DNA from: Mimachlamys varia
Lineage: Eukaryota > Mollusca > Bivalvia > Pectinida > Pectinidae
Length of the DNA stretch: 64,000 nt
Direction: 5' to 3'
Assembly: GCA_947623455.1 (NCBI GenBank)
Contig: OX392533.1
Location: forward strand, 33,478,229 to 33,542,228
The translations under genes were made by a program, and so were the position numbers. Shown in pieces: positions 11,901-26,900 of the stretch. The notes under the pieces were generated by a model, which was not told the origin of the DNA, did not search any database, and was given only the letters and a program-made list of their open reading frames with translations. The first letter of the stretch is position 1; every line of letters starts with the position of its first letter.

Positions 11901-14900
11901 TAAAACATCGATGAATAGCTAGTCCAAAATGATGGAAATTAGTAGTGTGTACCAAGCAATCAAAAGCCATATTAAACCCATAACTCTTTGCTACCTTCAT
12001 AGTAAAATGCGTCATACAATATTTAGCAAATTGACTTAAGAATATGGTGATAAAGTCGTTTCAATTCGTGAAAGTTGGTAATACGAGATAAATATAAATA
12101 TTGTTTTAACAAGCAAATTGAAACACATTATAATACACCCTAAGATACATTGTACTGCCAAATGTACTTATTTTCAAAGTTTCTTCAACATTGATCAATT
12201 TAAATAATCCGATTTTCTTTTTTTAACTTTGGTGATAAAACTAAAGAAAAAAAGTACACCTGCTCTTTATCGATTTATTGCAACGCAGTGCAAAGATAAA
12301 CGTTGTTATATGTCTATAACAACATTTGCTATTGTGAATTCATCATTTTGCTTCATGGCGTTGCTAATTCTATGTTTTCACTTGATTCGCTATTCACAAA
12401 CTGTTAGAAAAAGTGAATAAAGCACTTTGTTGTCAGAATGTAAATACGAAAAGCAGACGTTTAAGCAACTGTTAACACAAGCCTTTAACCTTTAGCTCTG
12501 CCGGGCTTCATAAGGTTTTCCATCGACAGCAAGGTGTATTATATGAACGTAACAACATTATTAATTCATAGCTCAGACATGTATATCATTGTTCCCTGAA
12601 ATGTTTTTCTGGTCTCACCTCAACAGGAGGAACTGTTATGGGGAAAAGCGCATTGGCATTTGCGTTCTCTGAATGTTTGCTCCGTTGCCTTATAACACCA
12701 TGGAGGACAGAAATAGTCGCACCTTCCTGCAATAGTACGCCGTCTTTCAATTTTGCAATAAGGCGCGTTGATCTGTAGTATATATAAGAATCTGCAAAAG
12801 TATATGAAAAAAGCAGATATCAGGATATTGAATTTGAAACATGAATTGAAGTCATAAAGCCCAGTGCAGGTGCATTTTTGCTGGACAAAATGTTTCATAA
12901 AATCAAACACACCTACACGGCAAGTTGGTTAAGAAGAGTAAGCATATTCTGCTCTATCGAAATCACCAGTCATGATAGTATTGGTTATATTCAATTAAAA
13001 GTCAATTTTTCAAGGATGACGTAACATTCACACGCATGTGCTGTACCTTCTACAGTTAGTATTACAAAGATTATACCCTCTGGTGATATCCAAATCCCCA
13101 TTCTCAAAGAAATCAAGACAACACACTTATACAATAAGTAACATGCATAAAAGCATAGAATTTCATAGCATACAAATTACAATATATTTCTCAACGAAAC
13201 AAAGATGGTAGCAATAAAAAATACTAATAGTCTTAAACAACACACAATAAAGATGACATAGCATACACATATGCTGCACCTTTTAATATTAGCAATATAC
13301 ACAGTATGCCGAAAAAAAATAATTAAACTGCGTCATACATCTGTTTCGTCCTCCTACGATTCTTCAGTGATGGTAGGAGCCAAAAGGTGGGAATTCGAAA
13401 TTTCTAAACTAATGTAGAAGCAGAAGGGTCAGGTGCGTTAAGCCCCTTTAATTTATGAATTTACATAATGTAGAAGTAAAATTAAACTACTTCTGAATAA
13501 TTGAAAATCGTGTACTGCGAAAATGTGTATACCTGTGTTATGTACCTTGCCACTACTCAAATGAGATTAACCGTGGCTATGGAAGCTCCAGCAAACCTCG
13601 GGGACTAAATAATCAACCTGAAGAGTCTACCACCACCTATCATTAAAGTTGACGTAACACACACATTTGCCGCATGTTTTAAATTTAGCAATACATACAG
13701 TGTGCCGAAAAGTCACATATGATATGTATAATATGTGCACTACTCACCGAACGCAGGTAGAAACAATTGAGATGCCTGGCTGGGCCCGGAGATCGGTCTA
13801 TCAAACGTTAGCTGCAGCTTGCAAAATGCTTCAAAAGTGACCTTTTGTAGTACTGGAGCATCTGCAGTGATTGTAATTGTTGCTGGGGAAAGGCTTGAAA
13901 GTAAGGTCCAATAATGGAGCTGTGTTTATACTGAAATCTTCGATTGTATAACGATAGCAATGCCAACAATTGAGAAAAGCTACCGGTTTAGGATCTAGGT
14001 CAATGATATCCCTACTAATGGTTTCACCAATAAGAAACATGTTGTAGCTATTACACCGTATACGTAATCTTAGATATTAATCTGATATGGCCGCACAATC
14101 ACTCAACACTGATGTCATTTCAATATATAAATAAGCATACATAATGAACCTCAGGTTTATATATGACAAAACCAAGTAACCTATTAACCCTAATGATTTG
14201 GACAAAAAAAACCACTTAAATAATTGTAGTATAATCGTGGATATGTTTTTCTCAATCAACCATCATGTATAACTTATTATTACGTTAACAACTTTCGACT
14301 ATTTTGCTCTATTTAAAACACCACTTATGTTGCCATCTATATTAATCCCTTTTATAAAAAATGTTGTGATAGTGGATCTGTTTTAAATTTTTAAAACACA
14401 AGAAAACAGAAGAGGTCCGTATTTTCCTCATACCAAAACACACATCAAATTCAAAGCTTTAAAGCTTATCTCCAAGGATTAAAGTAAATCCAACAATCCA
14501 TTTCTTTTTAAAACGACACAACGATTCAGGTGTTATCAGTCATGGTCCATTTACATGTGAAAAGGACGACAATTCAAAATAAGTCTACCACAAAATATTA
14601 AAATTGCATAACATGAAAGTATATAATATCACTAAAGTATGCTGGTGACATCGTATGCTGTCATCAGAATGCTCAGTAGTTGTTTTCATGTTTGTTATAG
14701 TGTTGATATTAATGATTTTTTATTGGTCGTTCGTATTGGGTGCATAGACATTTAGAAGAGTGTGTTTTGAATGAAATATGTCATAACATTGTAAAAAAAA
14801 CAACGTTTGCCTGAAAAGTTTTAATTTGATTTAACTTACTCATTAAATGAAGACAACATTTGTTTGTCAAGCAATGCCGCAACTTTGATCTCTCCAGGTT

Positions 14901-17900
14901 CATTAATTCTTTTGAAGACGCCAGCAGAGTGACAAAGCACACAGCCGTCTTTCGTACTGCTTGCGTCCATGATGATATATCGGTTGCCACCGTAACGTGT
15001 ACAGCGTGTCTGTGCCGTTTTTGAACTCGTGAGATATGGACAGGTCATTGCGCATTTTAATTTTTCTGTGTTTGAGTTCAAGTTTGATCCACATAGAGTC
15101 ACCTTAAAAGTTAATAATATATCATAAATAAAAACATGAGTGAAAAATGTAAATGTATCTACATGAAACGTGTTTTATTTCAATTTATTTCAATTGCTGA
15201 TGAATTTTATTTGGAAGAACAATTTTCGAAACCATTAGACTCTTAGCAGGTCATTAACGATTTTCTGCGTGTATTTATATTTGTCATACATACGTATTTA
15301 ATTTCGAATTCGAATTACTTGTATAGCATACTTGAAAAAAAGATATTTCATATATAAAAATAAGAAACATAATATAGCTCTTACATTAACTTCCTCGGTC
15401 ATGTTGGCTGACGAAGGTTTGATGCTAGATATGGAAGGTGTAGCGAGCACTGTGACGTCAATCCCATCTGTTGCTATCGTATCTTTCGGAAGCGTGCAAC
15501 GAAGCGAGTATATACCTGCAGCAACACCCGTCATTTTGTGTTTTGCAGACATTTTAAGTCGGTCTAATTTAGCTATTAGTAGTTGAATCTTCAAAAGAAA
15601 GAAACACAACATATCGAGAGTTCACTTACAAATAGTTATTAACAGTTATGCTTCACCAGTATACATCCGGTATTAAAAGTCAGTGAATTTGATGCGTAAA
15701 ATATGTAACATTATTATGTTATTGTCATCACAAATATAGTGCTACAATTTGAGTTATGTTGAGTAATTTGTGATAGTTTAATATAATATTATGATCTGAT
15801 GGATTAAACAATCAAACCTTTAAGGAATCAACTAATTAATCCTAAAAAAGGATGGAGAGAAAGACTGATATAATTAAAATCTCAATTGAAATATGAAATC
15901 AATCACCTACTGCAAATTAACAAGGAAGTTACGAAACGTAAATCGTAAGTATAAATAGCAACCGTCATTATAACGATATTTGGACTCTAACGATGAGAAA
16001 AAGTGAGTGCAAAGAAATAATTTGCATTGTATGTTAAATCATTCTACAATATTTGAAATAACCTGTCTTACCAAACGGAGAATATAAACCACAAATATGT
16101 ATCCTATATAACAAAATCAATCCCTCTTACCATACTGTTTCCTTTGGTAAGTGAGCATCGCGGTGTCTCCTTCAGTAAGTGCATATTACACCCAGACATC
16201 TCGAACATGATTTCCCCAACAGCAAAAACCTTGGCAGGTTTAATTCTGCCAATTTTAATAGGTGAACCTTGATTTTGAAAAGAAACATGTTAAGAATGAA
16301 ACAATTCAACTTTAATGCAAATTTAAACAAGCATACATGGATACGTAAATTTATATTATGAAGGAACTAGCGAAATAACAAAAGAAATCCACGTCCATTG
16401 TAATATACATTTTTGTATTAATGAATTCATCCTACAAGAAATGTCACTGGAGATATTTGCTCTCTGATCAAGTCTATTACATTAAGCAAGTGAATGAATA
16501 ATTTATATTTAACTACGTATTTAAATTTATTTTCGTATTTCAATTATATTTAACTCAATGTAATGTTTTAAAGGCGTAAATGACTACTGTAAACCAAAGA
16601 ACTTTCGCGTTCGATTATTTTTCGCTTATTTCGCGGTTGCTAAAAATTCGCGATTTGTTCTTTCATGCATTTTCGGATAAAATAAAACAGCATATTGATG
16701 TATCTTAATTTTATTTTGAAATTATTTTTAAGTTTCATTGATCAAAAAGCAAATAATAAACTTGAAAAAGAAAGGTCGTATTTGAAAAAGAAATCCACTA
16801 CATTTCATGTCTGTGATTAAATAAATGCGTTTAATCTGAGTTTTTTCGATACACACCGCACATCTGCTCAGCTTACAGTTATATGTCTCAAATTAATACT
16901 TTTTAAGATAAATCATTAAGACTAATTAATCAATAAAGTAATTCCAATTATCTGTCAAAAGTTATATGGAATATACAACTAAACAATTACGTATACAAAC
17001 CATACGGCTAACACGTTGTCACATCGTGATCAATATACCGGATTTAGTGTTGAATTCCTTTGACTTTGGATCTAGACATTGTCCACAGGTGTCCTCGGTT
17101 TTTGGTCCGTTTGGGACACCGTCACAGTCGACCTCACATAAGCCATCACCGTCACATACCCCACACCTGTCTAGCCCCTCCGTCTTGGTCTTAGTTGTGT
17201 TACCGCCATAGCATCTTTGACATCTTTGCAAGAGGTCAACAAAATTGAGCTTTTATGTATTTGTATAGCAACACGAATATCATATGCTAAGGATAATTAA
17301 TGATGGTATGTTAAAAAAAATCTTTGGTCTATAATGTATGCTGAAACTGTTTTATTAACCTATTATTACAGAAAATCATTTTGAACAGATAAGTGTTTAA
17401 TAATTGATATCAGGAAATTCAAAATTATTAATAATAATAAAAAATAGCATTTGATATTGCGTCCTATCTAGCTAAAATATGTCACTCCAAAGCGCGTTAC
17501 AGTATATGTATATTATTACAATTACTATACAGTTAATACAGTTAACATATACAGTTATATCATATAAAACGAATAGCCAAGTTCACTGCACTTTTAATAG
17601 TTAAAATAGTTAGAATATCATTATTAACAAATAAACATGTTGAAATTAACAAAATACCACAACAGATTAAAATTCCGGTATAATGCAGTGTGCGTTTCCC
17701 GGAGCTATCACATATCTGACAACTGCATGGTTAATAAAAACGTAGACCCTCTTAATGAAAACACACGTTAAGGGAAACATTGTTTGTACCTTACCTGTTC
17801 AGCTGTCCCTTGTTTACAGTGACACATATGTGTTGTTGGATCTCATCAGCAGTTAGTCCTGTCCTGTAAACAAACATTCTTATGATGCATGTACAATAAT

Positions 17901-20900
17901 TGAAAGCGATTTAACTCTCCAGTGCAGAACAAATTGTTCCATAAATCTTCATATATCTTGTACATTTTTGTTTTCCTCAAAACAGTGTTTTAAAACCTTA
18001 TATTAGCGATAACGTAATATACGGAATCAACAGATACATCAGACACCTTTCCTAGAGAATGCTTTTAGTTTGGTTTTATGGAATATTACTGTTATGTATT
18101 TGCTATAATGTGGTGTCCCGGTTCTTATGTCACGGTCTCCGACTCTATAATTAGTCCCACCCTTTTTGTAACTCTCCCTGATTGAAAACAATAAAGAGGT
18201 CTCTTCCAACAAGCACATGGCGGGTTCGGGTCGTCTCTGTCAGACACAACAGTAATATTACCATCTTAAATCATTAATTGGCGAATGTTGTCCATGAGTA
18301 TAGTTTACATAGGACAATTGTATGTCACATGTACGGTACTGATGATAATTTTCATTTTTGTCACTATGAATAATATATAAACGTTAATACAATGATCAGT
18401 ATTGTTTCTAATGCATATATAGATAATATGTATATGCATTCTAAAAGAAAATCACTTAAGTATGAGAGACAATGAAGTTAAAAGAATAAACATTAGAACT
18501 ATATGGAGACCGAAACTACGATATATGACTATATTCCTTCGAGTTTGCCGACAATGTCTAATATTAATAACAAATAATAAAACTGTACACTTTATAAGAG
18601 ACAGTGAAGTTATGAGAATAAGTTATAAACTCAACGTGTCCGTTATCTATATTCAACTTGCAGCAAGATCATTACTACTATACTGACAGCGAAACTACGA
18701 TATTTGACAGTATTCCTCCTAGTTTGCCGATAATGTCTCATACATTATAGTAATAACAAATAATAAAACTGTACATTTTGCCTGATTAGTGTGTAAACTT
18801 ATTCTATTTATTGAAGAAACATATGTACGTTGATTAAGGAATTTTAAAATTAAAGACCTATATGAACAAATATGTAAAACAAACAATTATCGAACAAGTT
18901 ATTTCAACCTAAAAATCGTATTGACCCAAGAGTTATAGCTTGGGGTGTTATTCTATGAATTGTTCCGTTAATAAATACGGACTATTTCAATCAGTTACCT
19001 CCCTTCCTCCTACGTTTGCGGAAACCAATCATGATTGCTGGAATGGTTTTGTGGACACTGTAAAGATTACGTCAGAGGCGAGACGATTGGCTATTGCCAC
19101 GTGCCAAACCGTGCTTCGTAATTAATGTAAAAAAATTACCGTTTATATAGACCATGTCATGAACCATTGCAATCAAATGCTTAAATTTATTTGAAATATG
19201 TCTCAGGGCTTAAGGAATCATTTTACGAACAAACTTACGGCACATGGATTCGAGAGATGCAGGTTGATGAAGACTATGGGCAAGTTTTATGGTCGTCATC
19301 CTGATCTCATCGAGAAATATTCTGTATCTTTGTGTGATATGAAGATGAGCGTTTTTGAGTTTGCTTGTTAGTGTGTTTACTTGTTGTGATGACAATGATG
19401 ACTCGATTCTCATTTTGAGGATTGATGCTTACTTGGATGTGAACAAGATTTACATGGCGGGTGTCGTCGATGAAGCAGAAGACGCTTACTCTTCCGCAAC
19501 ACCTTGTCTTATTCTCTTGTGCTTTTACGAGAGTCTCCATGTAAATCTTTCCTTTGTTCCTATTTTGCCACTAGTTTAAACGATTTTGAGTTCGGATTAT
19601 GGTTTTGTTGACGCTTTGGTATTCTCTGTTTCCCCCCTATGAAGCAGTTTATATATATACTCTTGTAGGTAATTGTTTCGTTCGACTATATTACTATTTA
19701 TGCTAAATTTTCAAGATCATTCGAATGGTGGCACGATTTAGAATTAATATCCATTTGAATGTTTATTTATCATACAACAAATTTATTTGAAAATGATCAC
19801 GTTTATATTATCCTATCGATAGTTCACCTCCCTTTCTGAATTTTAACATTTCGCTAGTACTAATTTGTTTCTTCAGTTGCCTTGTAGGCTTCACTTTATG
19901 GGCTTTTGTTAAGCATCACTGACGAGACTTAGAAGGGCGATACTTGTATGGTGCGATTAGACAAGCTCATTTCGTTATCAAGACAGCAGTTTTAAATAAA
20001 TCCTTATATTCGGATCATTTTATGAATGTAACTGTTCACAAATCTAGCCATTTCATAGAAAAACGATTTTGCATAGATTATTGAATCCTCTTGTTACATG
20101 AATCGGGCCTATTTACTTTAAAGTATAGTATCAAAAGTATGGAATCATTTGTTTATTTTGGTAAATATTCTATGTATTTGCCTTTTTTAAATGAATTTTC
20201 CTGAGATCGTTTATGAATCATTTATGATGAACAATTGTAGACTTATAGAAATTGTTTTCTGCTTCATCTCATTATATTTACACTGCCTTCTGTTGTGTAT
20301 GACCAAATAATCCATAATTTATTCAAAACACAAACCGCAAAGTGGCGTCACTAGGAAAATATCAATGTAGATCATGTTATGTTGCTCCATAAATACACAA
20401 CGGAAAATTAAATGAATATTACGAGAAACAACTATAGATATTTCTGTACAAAATGTCAAAATATTGTGAAAATCCACCAATTGACAAAGCCAAAAATATT
20501 CATTGAAAAAGGTTGGAAATACAAAGAACATATAGCGAAATAAAAAAGGTTTCAATACTCTTGGCAAGGTACAGTTCTTAAAGAAATAAGTAAGATATAA
20601 CATACGGCAGACACATCGGTTCTCCATTAGTTATTGGATAACGTTGATAATCGCCAAAATCGCATTTCCCACGACAATCCTTTCCTTCCATTTTTTGGAT
20701 CTCATTTTGTGGATCATAGCATTTATCGGTGCATTCGTTAAGTTCATAGCCTGCGATATCAACAAGAAAAAAAATCATTCTTAAATATTGTTATCAACAT
20801 ATATGATATCATTATATCTTGTTACAGTCAATGTATTATCTGATTCTTTGATCAAATACATATTTTGTTGTTGTTGTTATTGTTTTTCTCAAATCATTGT

Positions 20901-23900
20901 TGCAACACTAAATACAACATGCAACGTCTCCGAAACTAGATAACTTCTTATTGAGTTGTTCAATGGTTCTTGTAATATTCATATACAATTGCATTCTTTT
21001 TGGAATCCTCAGATATTAGAATGTACTTGTATGTATTCTTTTATTATTTCTGTCCTATGCTAGCGAATCCCATAAAAAAAAACATTCTTCCCATATTTGA
21101 AAACCCTTTTTAGTTGACATTTGCTGATGAATGAAGACAATGACGATGTTTTTTTATGCTTTGAAATTTAATGATGAATAACCTATCATGTGTATCATAC
21201 TTACTAACTTATTTTTACTTTCATTTTCAGTTCTACGCCGAATGATCTAAATATATACCCTGAAAAATATTTTTCCTCACAATTGGGTTTCTTTATTAAT
21301 TCAATAATATCTTGAGTTGCTTTGATTTAAATTCTTACGCAAAACATGTTTGTGGACAGCAATTAAATTAACCGCCCCGGACAAAATCTTACGTCAACCA
21401 CAATCCCAAATTTGGAAGGCCGTTTCCTCCTGGGTCGTTCGAAACTCCAGTATTCTCGCATTTACTCTTTATGTTCACGAATGTAGTGTTATCCATATGA
21501 CATATACATTTATCTTTATATTTATAAATTGTGTTTCATGTAGATAGTACATGCATGAAAAATATAGTTTAAGGTATACATTTTCATGATATTGGAAACA
21601 TATCGTAAAAGCTTCTACAATTTACCTGATAGATGTTGACACTGATTGCGAAGGGGATTACAAAAGAGTCTACCTATTTATGCATAAATGAAAATTATTT
21701 ACATTATCTCAAATGGACATTTCATATTGAAAACAAAAAATCGCTTCTCTCTTGAAGTATTGCAAACATTTCTACGCTAAAACAATTTAATCGAATATCC
21801 TATAAGAAAAACAAATAAAAAGAATATTGAGATTTCAAAACAATTGGAAATGCAAAATAATTTACGCGGCGATTAGTGTAAATACTATCTAAGCTAAAAT
21901 CACTTTTTTAAGCTGTAGTCAATCCAATTTGTACGTACCTTCTTTACAAATGGGACACGTTTCTGCTGACACTTGTAAGCCACATACTATCTCGTCGTCA
22001 CAGGTCCTTGAACATTGCGGGTAAACAAACAAATTAGCTGCTGTACTCGAGACTGCAGTATTTGGACCATGGAGACAAGGATACTGTAATACAAACAAAC
22101 AAATCCATTGTACCCACAACATTCAAAACTTGAGAACAGTTATGGTATACCTTTCTTTCTTTTTTTTTTACCACAATATCTGTACAAAAGTGAAAAGCGG
22201 CATTGAGGTAAATGAAAACATAATGACTAGCATTGAAAGTCGTAAATTTTATCTTTTCATAATATATAAACTTGTACTGCATATTTCACATATCCTGATC
22301 AGTGTATTTGTCACTTTCTTTGATATTTACTATTGATTACGAATTTATATCTTTCAAAATAAGGGAAAGTAAAAAGTATTCATACTTTGGGGTCATCTTT
22401 ACACTTTGTGAGATTCAAATTCAGTTTGTATGGAAATTGTTGCTGATTTTCCAGGTTGGTCCCATCTGTCGCCATAACAAATATGGACGTGTATCGAAGA
22501 GCTTCTTTAAAATTCATTTCCTCAGTGGTGCTGATAACAGAAAAATAATTCATTACATTTTTCACAATGATTTAAAGCTTCTAAATATATTGTTGTATTT
22601 CAATATTCTCCTGTACTACTGTTAAACACAATGCAGTGTTTTAATGTAAGAATTGGGAAAGGTTATCTTTTTTTTAAAGGCCAAATCTACCTAACTTCAG
22701 TAAATTGTTCGTGATTCTGAAAAATTCTGAAAAAAATCCAGTTGATAATCATGCAATAATAAACCTAAAACGAAGTAAACCTGAGCGTTAACTAACAAGA
22801 AACTCTTGACAAAAAATCCAAAGAATTGAAAATAATTCAGGTGTGGCCCACTTCAACAACAAACCGAAGGTAGAAGATGTTAAAAATGGACGCGTGTTTA
22901 CCAATACTGTGTTTCAACTGCTGCTGTACCGGTAACCGCGAAAGGATTCATCTTGAATATTGCTGATATCAGTTAATCTTAACTAAATCTATGAATATTA
23001 AAAGTCATTAGGCTTGATTTTCGCTTCAAGATTTTTCGAAAGTTACGTATATTGGGCCTTTAAGGATCTTCTCTTGTGAAAGGTTGAATTTTCTGATGAC
23101 TAACTTTTTTTCTTTTTCTTATATGCATTTTTGGGAAGGGGAGTTCATTGCCTAGCAGAAAATGCAAAAAGAATAAATGGCAGTGAACTCGTTTTTGTGC
23201 TATGCTCGGTCAAAGATACCAAAATGAGCAAAGCACGTGTTTTATGTGAAAAATGTTGTTTTGGCCAATTGCATAACAATTTCATTCAATATAATATAAA
23301 TATAAATTTTATTTATTTTACGACAATTATGAAACAAGCTATCCAACTTATAAAATCACTCTTGTTGGCCGGATGCTAGCGCGCGAGGGGTCTCATTGTG
23401 GGAGGAAACCGGAGTACCCGGAGAAAATCCACGTGGTCGGGCAGGTGACCCCAAACCTTTTCACGTCCATTCGGGGAATCGAACCCCGGCCGCCTTGGTG
23501 AAAGGCAAGTGCGCTATCCACTGCACCACCCGACCATCCTAAATTTCATTCCATATCTTCTAGATTTATGATCAGTCAGATATGTATGAATGATTGCAGA
23601 ATTGACAAAAATAGTATTTTCTTTTAAATTACCTAAGAAAAAAGTCATTAAGTTATTTGTTTAGGTCAAAACATTAGTTTTAGCTACCCCTACCCCTTAT
23701 TTTAAATGAGAAAATACTCAATTTTCCTCATCTTTTGCAGATTTAATGCTTTATAAAACAAATTCTTGCGACTAACGTTTTTAGATATTTGGCAGATCAA
23801 AAGGAAATGGGTTTATCATTCTAAAGCAGTCATAAAAACTTGGGGTAGCGTGCTCGATTTTTTGTCCCACTATCAAATGTGTTATTTTTCACTATACATG

Positions 23901-26900
23901 AGTCAAAAACAAAATCGCTTCAATTACACCAAATATGTTACAAATATACCAAAAATGTAAAAACCATATCTTTGTTGTGCAATAATTGCTTTATAATAAA
24001 CATAAAGAAATTGTACAGCAAAAATGAACTTGTAGTAATGAAAAATGGCGACACACTGACGATTTTAAATGATCAATAAAGCACAAAGATCATGAAATTT
24101 TGGCCTTTCGTGAAGTAGAGGAAATTCACAAAAATACTAATATCAAAATGGCCGCCATTATGGTCTTTTTTAAAATTCTTCTAAGAAAGGTCTACAAATA
24201 ACAGACATCTAATTTTTTGCTATATTTTTCAAATGCATACTTGCTATCGAATTTAATAATAAATTGTTAGATATTACAAAAATATATCACGTGAGATCAA
24301 AACGAGATCTGAACGTGATTGAAACCTCACAAGAGCAGATCCTTAAGCAAGGTAGAAACTTTGATAAACAAAAGTTAAAACTAAAACCAAATCATTTGGG
24401 ATAAAAAAAACAAATCGAAATAAACAAAAGAGGAAGTTACCAACATAATTCTGAGTGTAAGAATTCACTGTAGGGTAAGTCTTTAAAGTTGAACATGAAT
24501 TTAAGAGAACTTTACTATCGCTCAAACTCATTGACCTGATTAGTGGAGTGTCTCGACATAATAGTTCTAGTGTTACATGTAACTGAAGGTAATATAGATG
24601 CATTGCCTATAAGGAAACCCACCTTTTTAGTGGGATTGCATGGGTTATGTTTAAGGTACTTGTATTCATGCATAAAGTTATTCTTATAAATTTATTTTTT
24701 GCCAAAAGTGTTTTATAAAGTAAGATATAATAATGTACTTTCTATCGCAGACAACAAAGATAATATTCTTGAAATTAGTTTATTAAAACATCTTTAAAAG
24801 AGAGTTACTTTGAGACTTTTCCAATGAATGATTACAGAATTCGAAATTCTATATCCGTATAAGGCAATATCGCTATATAAAAATAATAATACAACTACGT
24901 ACCTTTTGTCTAACATGAACTTTAATTTGCCCTTTGCACTTATAACTACTGTTTCCAGGGACAGGGTGACGTCATCCGGAGTTTTGGATAAGTCTCTAAC
25001 AGAAACGTCTTCGAAGACATCACTGTCCTTCTCATACTTCCAAGATCCTTTAATAAATGAGTAATTTTTTGATTAATTTATTTTAAAAAGTATCAGTACT
25101 CTTTAAACAAATACAATCACTGTTAAAATGAATATTCGTAAGGCAAAAGGAATTCCACATTTTAGAGGTTTTTTTGTGCTACGTTTGGTTTTATTTTCTC
25201 CGATATGAACCCCCTGAAATATCTTAGAAATGAGTAATGACAGAGGACATGCGTTTTTTAAGAAAAGAAGACGGAAATGTCTTATTAATCTTGTTATTTT
25301 AGCATAAGATATAGTACAAGTCAAACTTGTATAGTACAGTATATAAGTGTTTAAAAACACGTATTTATACATGGACATGCACTATAGTATTGGTCTTTGT
25401 CGATTTTGTCCCCAAACTAGGAAAATGCAATTTTTTTTCAGCGATTTGCATTTTAGTGTAGAATTCATTTTAATGAAAAGAGAAAAAACTGAACAACATT
25501 AACAAACTTGTAAAGCTGCATTTCATTTTGCCTTTTCCACGTGCTCATGCAAAACAACACTTTTTATAAAAAAATATAATTCGTCAGCTTACCTTTGACT
25601 GATGATGAAGCAAACAATATCACGCATGAGAGAGTATCGTGTATGTTTCTGTCATCAAACAAATCTAAGAAATCTTTGCCGCAACTAAACTCGAGTATAT
25701 CAGATGGAAGTAACTTTGGTTCCATATCCGTTCTTGTTTTCAGGAAGGGAGGGAAATTTTTGTTTTTGATCACCTGAATATAAAACAATTAGGAAATATT
25801 GTAGTTAATCGATTTGCTTTTAAATCATTAGAAATCACGTATCTATACATGATAAATTTACCACTGCTGTTAGTTCTAAGTGGAAACGCATATCCTGAAC
25901 TAGAACTACCAGTAGTTCAACCTCTCTAACCTCTCAAACCACCTGAGCTAGATAGTAAACGGAAGTGTCATCAACCAACTTGAAACGTAAAAAGGTAAAA
26001 AGGTAATTCCAATATCGAAAATTTCGGGGGTTTCTGAGATGTTACGACTCCGCGCTTGCGATGGACAATTAAAAGTGTGGATCATTATAGCTTTTTAGAA
26101 AGGGAAATATATAGGGAATGGATGGAAGCTGTTCGTTTTTCTCTAGTATGAACGGAAAGTAAGTTTTTATGACTGTTTTGTAACGTGGTCGAGGTATTTT
26201 CTGCCACGGAGTTGCATACCTTCTCTCTTTTCAGTGTCTGATAGTCGATTTTTTGTGAAATTTAACCGCTTGACGTATCAAGCTGAAATTTGGCAGTTAT
26301 TTTCATTGTGGTTTTAGATGATTAACGACATAAAAAGAAAATTAAAAAATTTAGTTTGTATGTTTTTTTTTATTTTTTTTTTCAAATTTCGCTATATTCT
26401 AAATATTATATATGCAGTATATATATGGTTATTATCCTGGCCACAAGTGCCTGTGATATGAACAGCATTACAAGAAAACCCACAAAGAAACAATTGTAAA
26501 CACTTTTTCAGGTAAGAACGTATGATTTATGTAAAGATTATCTTACACAACCAAAATGTTTTTTTATGACTTATCTATTATTAATACGTTATGTATTCCG
26601 TGATCTGCTAAGGCCTATAACTACGGACACTAATTTGTGACCCGCTTTGAGACGGCCTTGAGGTTTTGATAAAGCGGCATATAAGAACTTCGAATTATTA
26701 ATATTATCTTCAAAAGAAAAGAATTAACCAGCAAATCGTATGTTCACACACCTGTTCAATGTGTAGGATCTTTTTTACGAGAATCAGCCGATTAGATCTA
26801 CTCTGTTTAGCGTATATACAATTATAGTAGTTTCAAAATATTACTGACCAGTGACTGCCAATTTATCAACACAATGTTGCAAAATAGATAAATCAAGATC

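Noticed and set aside
13831..14040. 69-codon minus-strand ORF next to exon 18
   Set aside because: It is in another frame than exon 18 and is mostly intron. Exon 18 itself explains the conserved part.
15332..15586. 84-codon plus-strand ORF
   Set aside because: It is antisense shadow of exon 16, whose minus-strand frame carries the IPT-like motifs.
19355..19579. ORFs on both strands
   Set aside because: They lie within a family B dispersed repeat, and similar frames appear in other copies.
23463..23535. tRNA gene on the minus strand
   Set aside because: A and B boxes are present, but the head runs straight into a SINE body that has a second copy at 735-915.
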